64,000 nt of DNA. Origin: Peteryoungia wuzhouensis (GTDB taxonomy: Bacteria > Pseudomonadota > Alphaproteobacteria > Rhizobiales > Rhizobiaceae). Shown here piece by piece: positions 19,241 through 27,283 of the stretch. The DNA lies in contig NZ_QJRY01000001.1 of the NCBI RefSeq assembly GCF_003205195.1, positions 186,001-250,000 on the forward strand. The letters are read 5' to 3'. The notes below the pieces were generated by a model. The model was not told the DNA's origin. It ran no database searches and saw nothing but the letters and a program-made list of their open reading frames with translations. The position numbers and the translations under genes are program-made. Each line of letters opens with the position of its first letter. Position 1 is the stretch's first letter.

Positions 19241-19681
19241 TCACATCAGCCCGAGCGTGACCGCCACCAGCACCGCGTAACGGCCGAATTTGGCGATGGT
19301 GACCAGCGCCAGAAAGCGCCAGAACGGCACGCGCAGGACGCCGGCTGCGAGCGTGATCGGATCGCCGATCACAGGCATCCAGGACAGAAGCAGCGACCAG
19401 AGACCGAAACGGCGATACCAGCCGGAGGCCTTGTCCAGGGTTTTTGGCGAGACGGGAAACCAGGATTTTTCGCTGTAACGCTCGATGAAGCGGCCGAGCA
19501 GCCAGTTCACCACCGAGCCCGCCACATTGCCCAGCGTCGCGACGATGAGAAGGGCCGCAAGCGGATGGCGACCGGTCATGACGAGGCCGACCAGCAGCGC
19601 TTCCGACTGGGCGGGCACCAGCGTGGCGGCGAGGAAGGCGGCCAAGAAGAGGCCGACATAGCTGGCGAGATCGATCAACAC
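19241..19681 (-). CDS. YqaA/DedA-related membrane protein (SNARE-associated family)
   Basis: 146 residues with four to five hydrophobic segments and the family signature SWMPVIGDPITLAAGVLRVPFW, matching YqaA proteins, which are short relatives of the DedA family of membrane transporters/scramblases. The N-terminal part AFLAATLVPAQSEALLVGLV is also typical. Function in this organism unknown; DedA proteins support membrane lipid and proton homeostasis. It is flanked by non-coding DNA on both sides. Confidence 0.85.
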   Translation of the reverse strand: MLIDLASYVGLFLAAFLAATLVPAQSEALLVGLVMTGRHPLAALLIVATLGNVAGSVVNWLLGRFIERYSEKSWFPVSPKTLDKASGWYRRFGLWSLLLSWMPVIGDPITLAAGVLRVPFWRFLALVTIAKFGRYAVLVAVTLGLM

Positions 19682-19852
19682 CGCCGCTGTCTATCTTGCG
19701 TGAAGGGCGGTGGCAATCGGAACGCGGGTCCATGGGAGCTGGCACGCAAGGGAGATTGGACGCGTTAAGGGTGTGCGGCCTGGGGCTGGAGAGAACGGCG
19801 TCGATCACCGGTCTTTTCTGCCATATGCCGTCGGCGCACCGCACGAAACCGG

Positions 19853-19890
19853 AAAAAGCCGCCATGCTCGGGGGCAGGAGCATGGCGGCC
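19853..19890 (-). terminator. Strong terminator on the minus strand
   Basis: 12-bp perfect stem GCCGCCATGCTC / GAGCATGGCGGC with a short G-rich loop; on the minus strand it is followed by TTTTTCC. It lies 260 bases beyond the end of the small gene at 20153-20446 and upstream of the YqaA gene, so it ends a minus-strand transcript that runs through the palindromic repeats. Confidence 0.8.
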
Positions 19891-19969
19891 TAAATGGCCA
19901 CCCCCATGGGGGACGGCCGGAGGGCGAGGCAAGGCCTGGAGTATGTCCGGCGAAAACGGGGCGCCTTCC

Positions 19970-20145
19970 ATGCTCTCTTTGTCCTTAAGCAATCCGGGAC
20001 GCGAAAACGGAGTCGGCTTCAATGCTCTATGTCTTTGTTTTCACGCAATTCCGAACGCAAAACCGCCGCGCACTTTTGCTGGAATTGCTCAATGTCTTTG
20101 TTTTCACGCAATCCGGGACGCGAAACCGCTGCGCCCTTTTGCCAG
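19970..20145. repeat. Three tandem copies of a rhizobial-type palindromic repeat
   Basis: The unit reads roughly ATGCTCTATGTCTTTGTTTT then CACGCAATTCCGNACGCAAA and ends CTTTTGCTGGAATTGCTC. Copy 1 (19970-20020) is partial, copy 2 (20021-20089) is complete with stem GCAATTCC (20045-20052) / GGAATTGC (20081-20088) and a 28-base loop, copy 3 (20090-20145) is degraded in its right arm. A fourth, related copy is at 32001-32068. Confidence 0.75.
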
Positions 20146-20152
20146 GCTAGCT

Positions 20153-20446
20153 CTAGACGACGCGGCGTGCCGCCTGTTCGACGGCGGACTGAGAGCCGCG
20201 TTCGCCATCGCCATATCCCTGATCGGCATCCTCATCGGGCGCGTGATCGCGCACGGCATGCGGGGTCGGCGTGGTGATGGCGCCATGACCGGGATCGTTG
20301 ACATCCTGGCCCATGCTGCCGTTTTCATCCGGCATGCGTTCGCGTGCGCTTTCAACCCGGCGGCGGTTGCGCTCCATGTTGGCGGCTTCGATGAGGTCGG
20401 TCAGTTCGGCTTCGGACAGGGCGGAGAGGTCGAAAGGGCTGGCCAT
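20153..20446 (-). CDS. Hypothetical acidic protein
   Basis: 97 residues starting MASPFDLSALSEAELTDLIE after GAGGAGAT. The N-terminal 30 residues look like a short amphipathic helix; the remainder is rich in Asp, Glu, Gly and His (DEDADQGYGDGERG), suggesting a disordered tail. No family recognised. It is followed by the tandem palindromic repeats and, 260 bases on, by a strong terminator. Confidence 0.55.
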   Translation of the reverse strand: MASPFDLSALSEAELTDLIEAANMERNRRRVESARERMPDENGSMGQDVNDPGHGAITTPTPHAVRDHAPDEDADQGYGDGERGSQSAVEQAARRVV

Positions 20447-20609
20447 GGGGATCTCCTCGGTTGGGGATAGGCGGCCGGGCACTCCGGCATCGTCATTTCG
20501 TCTTCAACGCATCGCGGCGGGAAAAGTGCCGTGCGCGTTTGCTGCGTTCCGTTCTCTCCGAAGGCTGTCGCCGCAGCGACCAAGCCCGCAGCGCCAGGGC
20601 GAACAGACT

Positions 20610-20870
20610 TCACCGCTCCGGGTTGTCGGCATTCGCCATGGGGGACGGGCGGCCGTCTTTTTCGTCCTCGCCCTGACGCTGGTCGATGTCTTCCATGTCG
20701 GTGTCGACGAGGTAGGTGTCGGTTGCGCCAAGGCGGGTCGCTTCGCGCAGCGCGTCGTGATTGGTCGTATCGGCCTGCGGGGCGTGCGCTTCGTCGATGC
20801 CCTTGTGGCCGCTATCCGGCGCGGAGGACGCATTGCGCGTTTCGTGGTGGGTCATGTCGGTCTCGGTCAT
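20610..20870 (-). CDS. Hypothetical small acidic protein
   Basis: 86 residues, MTETDMTHHETRNAS onward, strongly hydrophilic and acidic with many Asp, Glu, His and Thr, so probably disordered. The start has a clear CGGAGGA ribosome site. No cysteines and no hydrophobic segment. No family recognised; proteins of this look are sometimes stress-induced hydrophilins, but that is only an impression. Confidence 0.5.
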   Translation of the reverse strand: MTETDMTHHETRNASSAPDSGHKGIDEAHAPQADTTNHDALREATRLGATDTYLVDTDMEDIDQRQGEDEKDGRPSPMANADNPER

Positions 20871-21056
20871 GGCATTCCTCCGTTTTTTTCCATTGTTAGG
20901 CGGAGCATCAACGACGAGGCCGGGTGCTTCGTTCCCAGGGTCTTTCCGCTCGCCCCTGGCCGGGCATGATCAGCAGGCATCAGAGGGCATGAACAGAGAC
21001 AGCCGCCGGGTCGCCCCGGCGGCTGTCGCATGTGATCAGGATCTCTGCTGCCCTTG

Positions 21057-22112
21057 TCAGGGGCCAAACACAAGACTGGAGCTTGTCGCATTTCCAGTCA
21101 CAATACCGCTCGAACCATTGTGCGTGACCGTCAGGGACTTCGCCGTTGCAATCTTCTCATCCAGGTAACTCGTCAACTGAGCCATTCGCATCTGCCCTGA
21201 CATGACCTTGGTCTTCATGTCTTCGATGACGGCTCTCTCTGCCGAAATGTCGTAGATAAAGTGATACTGCTCCAACACCTTCATCCGATCATCGATTTCC
21301 TTCTGCTCGGCCGCCGTCAACTCCCTGGTCGCGGGCTGCACCAAGGCGGTCAAGAAGGTTGCAAGGCTCGACAACGGATCAATCTGGCCCGGGCTGGTGG
21401 ATACGGAGCTGCCGGAAATTGTTATGCCGCTCGACATTCGGTTGGATTGGACTCCGGTGTGATCATTGTCGCTCTCGCTGCGTACGACTTCGAACGTAGG
21501 CTTATGGTCGGGAACAGGGATGATTGGGGCCCCAGCCCCTGTCCCGGGGAGCGGGCCGGCGCCTGTGCCCGGCGAACCACCAGCATCCGGATCGGGCGAG
21601 CCGGAGCCGCCGCCTGTGTCCGGAGAACCGCCAGCATCCGGATCGGGCGAGCCAGAGCCGCCGCCTGTGTCCGGAGAACCGCCGCTGCCGCCATTCGGAT
21701 CAGGCGAGCCGCCGCTGCCGCCGTTCGGGTCAGGCGAGCCGCCACTGCCGCCGTTCGGATCGGGTGAGCCGGTGCCGCCGCCGTTCGGATCAGGCGAGCC
21801 GCCGCTGCCGCCGTTCGGGTCGGGCGAGCCGCCACTGCCGCCGTTCGGATCAGGCGAGCCGGTGCCACCGCCGTTCGGATCGGGTGAGCCGCCGCTGCCG
21901 CCGTTCGGATCGGGCGAGCCGGTGCCACCACCATTGGGGTCGCTCGTATCTGACGTATCCACCTGGATAAGATGGGCGCTGCCGCGCTTTACGTCCAGTT
22001 GCAACAGCCGGAAAGGTGTTGCAGAAGCTGCAATCGGGGCAAGGCCAGCCGTCCCCGCCATGGCCAGCACAAGCATTTTCGCAAGGCTGGATCTGTGCAT
22101 GGTGTGATGCAT
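21057..22112 (-). CDS. Secreted protein with Gly/Pro/Asp/Asn decapeptide repeats
   Basis: 351 residues. A signal peptide (AKMLVLAMAGTAGLAPIAASA) is followed by a short unique part and then about nine units of SPDPNGGSGG or SPDPNGGGTG, further degenerate SPDTGGGSG / SPDPDAGG units, and a C-terminal domain of about 150 residues with helical character (LTAAEQKEIDDRMKVLEQYH, MKTKVMSGQMRMAQLTSYLD). The repeat looks like a flexible spacer, presenting the C-terminal domain. Start after AAGGAAAC. The gene is monocistronic with a long low-GC upstream region. Unit number probably varies among strains. No family recognised. Confidence 0.7.
   Translation of the reverse strand: MHHTMHRSSLAKMLVLAMAGTAGLAPIAASATPFRLLQLDVKRGSAHLIQVDTSDTSDPNGGGTGSPDPNGGSGGSPDPNGGGTGSPDPNGGSGGSPDPNGGSGGSPDPNGGGTGSPDPNGGSGGSPDPNGGSGGSPDPNGGSGGSPDTGGGSGSPDPDAGGSPDTGGGSGSPDPDAGGSPGTGAGPLPGTGAGAPIIPVPDHKPTFEVVRSESDNDHTGVQSNRMSSGITISGSSVSTSPGQIDPLSSLATFLTALVQPATRELTAAEQKEIDDRMKVLEQYHFIYDISAERAVIEDMKTKVMSGQMRMAQLTSYLDEKIATAKSLTVTHNGSSGIVTGNATSSSLVFGP
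21540..21945. repeat. Tandem 30-bp coding repeats
   Basis: In-frame tandem array encoding the decapeptide repeats of the gene at 21057-22112; a typical plus-strand unit contains CCGCCGTTCGGATCGGGCGA. Units differ mainly by synonymous changes and by alternation of GSGG and GGTG endings. Confidence 0.85.
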
Positions 22113-22492
22113 CGTTATGTTTCCTTGAAAAGGTCTGATTGCAAATTGTCACGCAAAGCCTCCCCCGAGGAACGAGGCCGGCATATAAACAAACTCGAAC
22201 AAATGCGAATCATACGTATAGATTTACTTCTCCTGTATATTTGATTCTTTCTGTTTTCAAATATGTCTTCACGTATTTCTTCGTTCGACATATTCGAAAT
22301 TTATAAAAAACAATTGATTATCTTCATACTCTCAGATACGCGTATGTAATTCCGAGCATAGCTTTCGCTTCAAAGGGAAATCGAGGAAGAGTTGATCGAT
22401 GTCATTTTCCATCGATGCCTGCGGGATCCATGGCAGATCATGCACGCAGTCTGCGGGGCCGCGCCGGCACCCTGCCCTTTCGCCCGAAACGC
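22113..22492. other. Low-GC intergenic region
   Basis: About 380 bases without a gene. From roughly 22190 to 22370 the base composition drops well below that of the window, with runs such as TTTATAAAAAACAATTGATT and several TACGTA/TACGCGTA motifs. It is the upstream region of the repeat-protein gene and probably holds its promoter and regulator sites. Confidence 0.55.
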
Positions 22493-22526
22493 AAAAAAGC
22501 CGCCGAGTTGCCCCGACGGCTTTTTG
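22493..22526 (-). terminator. Terminator of the gene at 22548-22937
   Basis: Stem AAAAGCCGTCG / CGGCGGCTTTT (with a G-U/mismatch position) and a T tract on the minus strand, starting about 20 bases after the stop codon. Confidence 0.85.
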
Positions 22527-22547
22527 ATCATTGCTGATCCGGATGGA

Positions 22548-22937
22548 TCAGACGAACTGGCTGAGGCCCGGAACCGAGGCCACGACTTCATCCACGACAT
22601 CCGCGCCGGCATATTCGCGGGCAACTGCCATGGTTTCCTTGGCGAGGGTGGAGATTTCGCCCATGCCGAGCCCTTGAGACATCAGCTGCTGGCCGAGGCC
22701 CATGATGCCGCCGCCGCCGATGGCGCTCATCAGGCCGCCGAGCAGGCCCTTGCCGGCGCCTTCGCCATTGTGCTTGGCGACCAGTTCGGCCGCACCCGGG
22801 ATCGCTTCGATCATCTTGGCGACCGGGCCGTCTGCGGCTTCACGCTGCAGGAAGCCGAGCATCATGCCAAGCGCCGTTTCAGCCTTGTCCGGGGAAATGC
22901 CGACATTGTCGGCGATGCGGGTGACGATTTCGCTCAT
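22548..22937 (-). CDS. DUF2267-like/DUF937-type small protein
   Basis: 129 residues. The sequence starts MSEIVTRIADNVGISPDKAE, has a Gly-rich centre (GLLGGLMSAIGGGGIMGLGQ) and ends VVASVPGLSQFV. The pattern of an N-terminal helix recognising (I/V)(A/G)xxVGI...A then a Gly-rich hinge is seen in DUF2267 and related small proteins of unknown function in proteobacteria. ATG after AGGAGGAC. Single gene with its own terminator. Confidence 0.65.
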   Translation of the reverse strand: MSEIVTRIADNVGISPDKAETALGMMLGFLQREAADGPVAKMIEAIPGAAELVAKHNGEGAGKGLLGGLMSAIGGGGIMGLGQQLMSQGLGMGEISTLAKETMAVAREYAGADVVDEVVASVPGLSQFV

Positions 22938-23207
22938 GGTAGTCCTCCTGCGGGATATTTGACGTTAACGTCAACGTAATAGAAGTCGATGGCGAACTCA
23001 AGCGTCGCTGCGCGTTGCGCGATAAAAATGCCGGGGAATTTCGGCCGGATTCCGCATGCGCGATCGCCCCGACCTCTCCGCCCCTCTGGCCCGCCGCCTG
23101 ACGCGCCGAAAGCGCTGCGCGACCGTTGTCGATGTTCCACACTATCCTTATAAGAGCAAGCTCAAGTGTCGATGACATATCCGCACGAGCGATGGGAGAG
23201 CATACGC

Positions 23208-24770
23208 ATGCTGCAAGAGGGTTCGCTTTATCTCGGCACCAGCCGCAATCCGGACGACAGCCTGAACAAGGCCGAATACATGGCGCTGAAATACGGCAAC
23301 CGCCACGGTATCGTCACGGGCGCGACCGGCACCGGCAAGACGGTGACGCTGCAGGTGCTGGCGGAGAGCTTTTCCGAAGCCGGCGTGCCGGTCTTTGCCT
23401 CCGATATCAAGGGCGACCTGTCCGGGATCGCGGCCATGGGCGAGCCGAAGGACTGGATCACGCAGCGGGTGCAGCAGATCGGCTTTACCGATTATGCGCC
23501 GGCCGAATTCCCCGTGATCTTCTGGGATCTCTATGGCGAAAAGGGTCATCGCGTTCGCACCACCGTCGCCGAGATGGGGCCGCTTCTTCTGTCGCGGCTG
23601 ATGAATGCGACCGAGGCGCAGGAAGGCGCGCTCAACATCGCCTTCAAGATCGCCGATGACGGCGGCTTGCCGCTGATGGACCTGAAGGACCTGCAGGCGC
23701 TGCTCACCTATATGGCCGAGCATGCCACCGAGCTTTCCAGCCAGTTCGGCCTGATCTCCAAGGCCTCGATCGCCACACTTCAACGTGGTTTGCTGATCCT
23801 CGAGCAGCAGGGGGCGGAGAATTTCTTCGGCGAGCCGGCGCTGAAAGTCACCGACATCATGCGCACGACCAATGACGGGCGTGGCGCGATCTCTATCCTC
23901 GCCGCCGACAAGCTGATGATGAACCCCAGGCTTTACGCCACCTTCCTGCTCTGGCTCTTGTCGGAGCTGTTCGAGGAACTGCCTGAAGTGGGCGACCTCG
24001 ACAAGCCGAAGCTCGTCTTCTTCTTCGACGAGGCGCATCTCTTGTTCAACGACGCGCCCAAAGTGTTGATCGAGCGGGTCGAGCAGGTGGTGCGCCTGAT
24101 CCGCTCCAAGGGCGTCGGCGTCTATTTCGTCACGCAGAACCCGCTCGATGTGCCGGAAACCGTGCTCGCCCAGCTCGGCAACCGGGTGCAGCATGCGCTG
24201 CGCGCCTATACACCGCGCGAGCAGAAGGCGGTGAAGACGGCGGCGGATACCTTCCGCCCGAACCCGGCCTTTGATTGCGCGACCGCCATCACCCAGCTCG
24301 GCATCGGCGAGGCGCTTGTTTCGACGCTGGAGGCGAAGGGCATTCCCTCGATGGTGGAGCGCACGCTGATCCGTCCGCCGTCCGGCCGGGTCGGGCCGGT
24401 CAGCGATGCCGAGCGGCAGAAGGTGATGAACCTCTCGCCGGTTGCCGGGCAATATGACGCCGATCTCGATTCGGAATCGGCCTACGAAATCCTGACGGCG
24501 CGGGCGAAAAAGGCGGCGGAGGCGGACGCCGCCAAACGCGAGGCCGAGACGGGCGCCAAGGCAGACGACAGTGCCGCCGGCCGCTGGACCCTGCCCGGCT
24601 TTGGCGACGACCCGAAGGAGAGCGATGGCGAACGCCCGGCGACGAAGCGCGCCGGCGGCTATCAGCGCGAGACGGTGATCGAGGCGGCGATGAAGAGTGC
24701 GGCGCGGTCGGTTGCGACCTCGGTCGGGCGGGCGCTGGTGCGCGGGATTCTGGGCAGTCTCCGGCGCTGA
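23208..24770 (+). CDS. HerA-like ATPase (DUF853 helicase family)
   Basis: 520-residue P-loop ATPase. Walker A is TGATGTGKT near residues 37-45 and Walker B is LVFFFDEAHLLF near 275. The overall pattern (YMALKYGNRHGIVTG, FASDIKGDLSGIA, VYFVTQNPLDVPETVLAQLG) is that of the DUF853 HerA-like helicases, which are bacterial relatives of archaeal DNA-end-processing HerA. The C-terminus is low-complexity and basic. I start at ATG 23208, with GGGAGAG upstream; earlier GTG/ATG codons at 23166 and 23172 lack a ribosome site. Substrate unknown. Confidence 0.85.
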   Translation: MLQEGSLYLGTSRNPDDSLNKAEYMALKYGNRHGIVTGATGTGKTVTLQVLAESFSEAGVPVFASDIKGDLSGIAAMGEPKDWITQRVQQIGFTDYAPAEFPVIFWDLYGEKGHRVRTTVAEMGPLLLSRLMNATEAQEGALNIAFKIADDGGLPLMDLKDLQALLTYMAEHATELSSQFGLISKASIATLQRGLLILEQQGAENFFGEPALKVTDIMRTTNDGRGAISILAADKLMMNPRLYATFLLWLLSELFEELPEVGDLDKPKLVFFFDEAHLLFNDAPKVLIERVEQVVRLIRSKGVGVYFVTQNPLDVPETVLAQLGNRVQHALRAYTPREQKAVKTAADTFRPNPAFDCATAITQLGIGEALVSTLEAKGIPSMVERTLIRPPSGRVGPVSDAERQKVMNLSPVAGQYDADLDSESAYEILTARAKKAAEADAAKREAETGAKADDSAAGRWTLPGFGDDPKESDGERPATKRAGGYQRETVIEAAMKSAARSVATSVGRALVRGILGSLRR

Positions 24771-24959
24771 GGGCGGCGGGGACCCACGATCCGGCACGGC
24801 CTGTGCCGAGGTGAGACAGGTGCAAAGTCAGGGCCAAAAAGTGAAAGATGAAAGCTTATCCTCATGTTTTGTGATTTGTTCATCTCCGGGCAACCCTTCC
24901 TGGTGTAAAGTGGGCGGTGACATTGTGTCGGTGTCCGCCGGTGCGGCATGAGGTGGAGC

Positions 24960-25766
24960 GTGGACAGCAGTCTGGATCAACTCGTTCTGGTGAACAATGC
25001 GAAGCGGGCGCTTGATCGCGGCCACTTCGAATTGATCTATCAGCCGGTCTATTCGGTGGACCACCGCGAGGTGGACAGCCTGGAGACGCTTTTGCGCTGG
25101 CGCACCCGGCCAAACATGCTGGCCGCCGCCCAGGAGTTTCGCGCCATCTTCCACGATCCGGCGCTGTCCCTGTCGATCCGGGATTTCGTTCTGGAAAAGA
25201 CCCTGTCGCAGGCTGCGCAATGGCGCGCCGCAGGGCACGATTTCGGCCGCATTGCCGTCAACACCACCGCCTTCGACCTCTGCTCCGGCGATTTTGCCCT
25301 GTGGCTGTCGGAGATGATGGACGCCCATAACCTGACTGCCGACATGCTGGAAATCGAAGTGCCGGAAACCGCCTTCTACGGGCCGCAGGCCAAGAAGGTG
25401 GGACTGGCGCTCGAGGCGCTGCATTATTGCGGCTTCTCGCTGGCACTCGACAATTTCGGCGCGACCCATGCGGGGCTTTCGGCGCTCAGGCAGCATCCGT
25501 TCCGGCGGCTGAAGATCGATCACGGCCTGATGCGCAGCGCGCTCACCAATCCGGTCGACAAGGCGATCGTCAAACATGTGATTTCGCTCGGCCACGATCT
25601 CGGGCTGATCGTGACAGCCGCCGGGGTCGAGAACGAAGACCAGATGGAAACCGCCGTGCAACTCGGCTTCGACAGCGTGCAGGGCTTCTTCGTCTGCTTC
25701 CCGAAGGAAGCCGAGATGGTGCCGCGCGTCTGCCAGATCCTCAATCTGCAGGGGCGCTCTGCCTGA
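24960..25766 (+). CDS. EAL-domain protein, probably catalytically degenerate
   Basis: About 268 residues covering an entire EAL domain and nothing else. The motif EAL is ETL (near residue 43), but DDFGTG is replaced by DNFGAT, losing the second acidic metal ligand and the loop-6 glycine/threonine. KID, the later Glu (AAGVENEDQ) and QGFF are kept. Active phosphodiesterases need the DD pair, so this protein probably binds c-di-GMP or a partner without hydrolysing it. GTG 24960 is preferred because GAGGTGGA precedes it; ATG 24948 is the alternative. Confidence 0.8.
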   Translation: MDSSLDQLVLVNNAKRALDRGHFELIYQPVYSVDHREVDSLETLLRWRTRPNMLAAAQEFRAIFHDPALSLSIRDFVLEKTLSQAAQWRAAGHDFGRIAVNTTAFDLCSGDFALWLSEMMDAHNLTADMLEIEVPETAFYGPQAKKVGLALEALHYCGFSLALDNFGATHAGLSALRQHPFRRLKIDHGLMRSALTNPVDKAIVKHVISLGHDLGLIVTAAGVENEDQMETAVQLGFDSVQGFFVCFPKEAEMVPRVCQILNLQGRSA

Positions 25767-25810
25767 GGTTTGTCCTTTCGCCCGAATAGTCGACATGGCA
25801 GGATCAGTTT

Positions 25811-26131
25811 ATGACCTTGCTGATCTATCCCCTCGCTGCTCTTGCGGAAATCGCCGGCTGTTTCGCCTTCTGGGCCTGGCTGAAGCTCGACCGTTCGCCA
25901 TTGTGGCTTATGCCCGGCCTTGTCTCGCTTGCCCTTTTTGCCTGGCTTCTGACGCTGGTGCCATCCGAGGCTGCGGGCCGCGCCTATGCGGCCTATGGCG
26001 GGGTCTATATCGCGGCGTCGCTTCTCTGGCTGTGGCTGGTCGAGGGACAGCGGCCCGACAGGTTCGACCTTGTCGGGGCGGCGATCTGCCTTGTGGGGGC
26101 GGCGGTGATCCTGTTGCCAGCCCGGAACTGA
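25811..26131 (+). CDS. YnfA family membrane protein (UPF0060)
   Basis: 106 residues with four hydrophobic helices. The N-terminal [18 protein letters not shown] and the central [17 protein letters not shown] are hallmarks of YnfA/UPF0060, small proteins related to small multidrug transporters. It follows the EAL gene by 44 bases. Length is standard. Substrate not established. Confidence 0.9.
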   Translation: MTLLIYPLAALAEIAGCFAFWAWLKLDRSPLWLMPGLVSLALFAWLLTLVPSEAAGRAYAAYGGVYIAASLLWLWLVEGQRPDRFDLVGAAICLVGAAVILLPARN

Positions 26132-26190
26132 GCGGTTTCCCCTCAATCGACAGGATGCCGGCTTGCGGAATTTCCGTATATACATAAAAT

Positions 26191-26439
26191 ATGATCATCG
26201 TCTGGGATGAACCGAAGCGGCTTGCCAATATCGAGAAGCATGGTCTGGATTTCGCCGACCTGTCGCTCGACTTCTTCGATCGCGCGCTGATCCGCTCGGC
26301 AAAACGGGGACGCCTGCAGGCGATCGGACGGCTGGAGAACGGCGTGGTCGCCGTCATCTTCGTTCATCTCGGCACGCAAGGCCTGTCGATCATCTCGATG
26401 CGGACGGCCCATGCCAAAGAAAGGACGTGGTTGCGATGA
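26191..26439 (+). CDS. brnT: BrnT family toxin
   Basis: 82-residue RelE-fold ribonuclease toxin. The signature VWDEPKRLANIEKHGLDFAD (BrnT D-P-x-K-x2-x-N-x3-H-G) is clear, and the C-terminal ISMRTAHAKERTWLR matches the conserved R-A/S-R region. The order toxin then antitoxin is normal for BrnTA. A palindrome GTATATAC lies just upstream (26176-26183) and may be the BrnA operator. There is no clear ribosome site. It overlaps brnA by 4 bases. Confidence 0.9.
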   Translation: MIIVWDEPKRLANIEKHGLDFADLSLDFFDRALIRSAKRGRLQAIGRLENGVVAVIFVHLGTQGLSIISMRTAHAKERTWLR

Positions 26440-26744
26440 AGGCGCAGAAGCCCAAAACCGATGGTTTCGTCGAAGGACGCGGTTATACCCGCGCGGACTG
26501 GGACGAAGTGAGCGACAACCCCGAAATGACAGAGGCGGAACTCAAGGAATTGCGCCCCTTCCGCGAGGTGTTTCCCGAACTGGCTGCCTCGATCGACCGC
26601 AAGCTCGGACGACCGAAGGCGGACAGCCCGAAGAAGGCGATCAGTCTGCGGCTCGATGCGGAAGTGATCGAGCGATTCAAGGCGGGTGGCGAGGGATGGC
26701 AGTCGCGGATGAACGAGGCGCTGCGCAAGGCGGTCGGGCTTTGA
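26436..26744 (+). CDS. brnA: BrnA family antitoxin
   Basis: About 102 residues from ATG 26436 (MKAQKPKTDG), overlapping the brnT stop as ATGA; an alternative ATG lies 9 bases upstream. It contains the BrnA pattern YTRADWDEVSDNPEMT and a C-terminal ribbon-helix-helix (KKAISLRLDAEVIERFKAGG, EGWQSRMNEALRKAVGL) that binds the promoter. It neutralises BrnT and represses the operon. Intact. Confidence 0.9.
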   Translation: MKAQKPKTDGFVEGRGYTRADWDEVSDNPEMTEAELKELRPFREVFPELAASIDRKLGRPKADSPKKAISLRLDAEVIERFKAGGEGWQSRMNEALRKAVGL

Positions 26745-26794
26745 AAGCGCCTGGCCATCCGCAATCAGACCCTTTCCCTGATCCCGACAGACCC

Positions 26795-27283
26795 ATGCAG
26801 ACCGCTCTCCGCATCATCCAGGAATCCCCGCGCCAGGCGGGTGTCATCCGGTTGCTGGAACAGTCGAACGCCTATGCAGCCTCGCTTTATCCGGCGGAGA
26901 GCAATCATATGCTGCCGCTCGACGAAATCGAACAGCAGAATGTCTCCTTCTTCGTGGCGCGGGCGGGCGACGCGATCCTCGGCTGTGCGGCCCTTGTCGG
27001 CCAGGGCGACGGGACCGGCGAGATCAAGCGCATGTTCGTCGACGAGGTGGCCCGCGGGCTGAAGCTGGGCAAGCTGTTGCTGGCGCGGCTGGAAGAGGAA
27101 GCGCTGCGACGACAGATCCATATCCTCCGGCTTGAGACGGGCATCTATCAGCCGGAAGCAATCGGGCTTTATCGCAAAGCGGGCTATCTCGAGATCCCGC
27201 CCTTCGGCGGCTACACGGCCGATCCGCTCAGCCTCTTCATGGAAAAGCGCCTGGAAGCCATCACCAGCCCTGCCAGCTCCTGA
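26795..27283 (+). CDS. GNAT family N-acetyltransferase
   Basis: 162 residues starting MQTALRIIQESPRQ. The acetyl-CoA site region is IKRMFVDEVARGLKLGKLLL and the C-terminal part reads LETGIYQPEAIGLYRKAGYLEIPPFG, as in small GNAT enzymes acting on amino-acid-like or antibiotic substrates. It follows brnA by 50 bases. Its 3' end overlaps the convergent LysE gene by 23 bases. Substrate unknown. Confidence 0.85.
   Translation: MQTALRIIQESPRQAGVIRLLEQSNAYAASLYPAESNHMLPLDEIEQQNVSFFVARAGDAILGCAALVGQGDGTGEIKRMFVDEVARGLKLGKLLLARLEEEALRRQIHILRLETGIYQPEAIGLYRKAGYLEIPPFGGYTADPLSLFMEKRLEAITSPASS

Noticed and set aside
21540..21945. Possible CRISPR array
   Set aside because: Units are directly tandem without unique spacers and lie in frame within a coding sequence encoding a decapeptide repeat.
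26176..26183. GTATATAC as a certain BrnA operator
   Set aside because: Only 8 bases, likely to occur by chance; mentioned within the brnT entry but not called separately.
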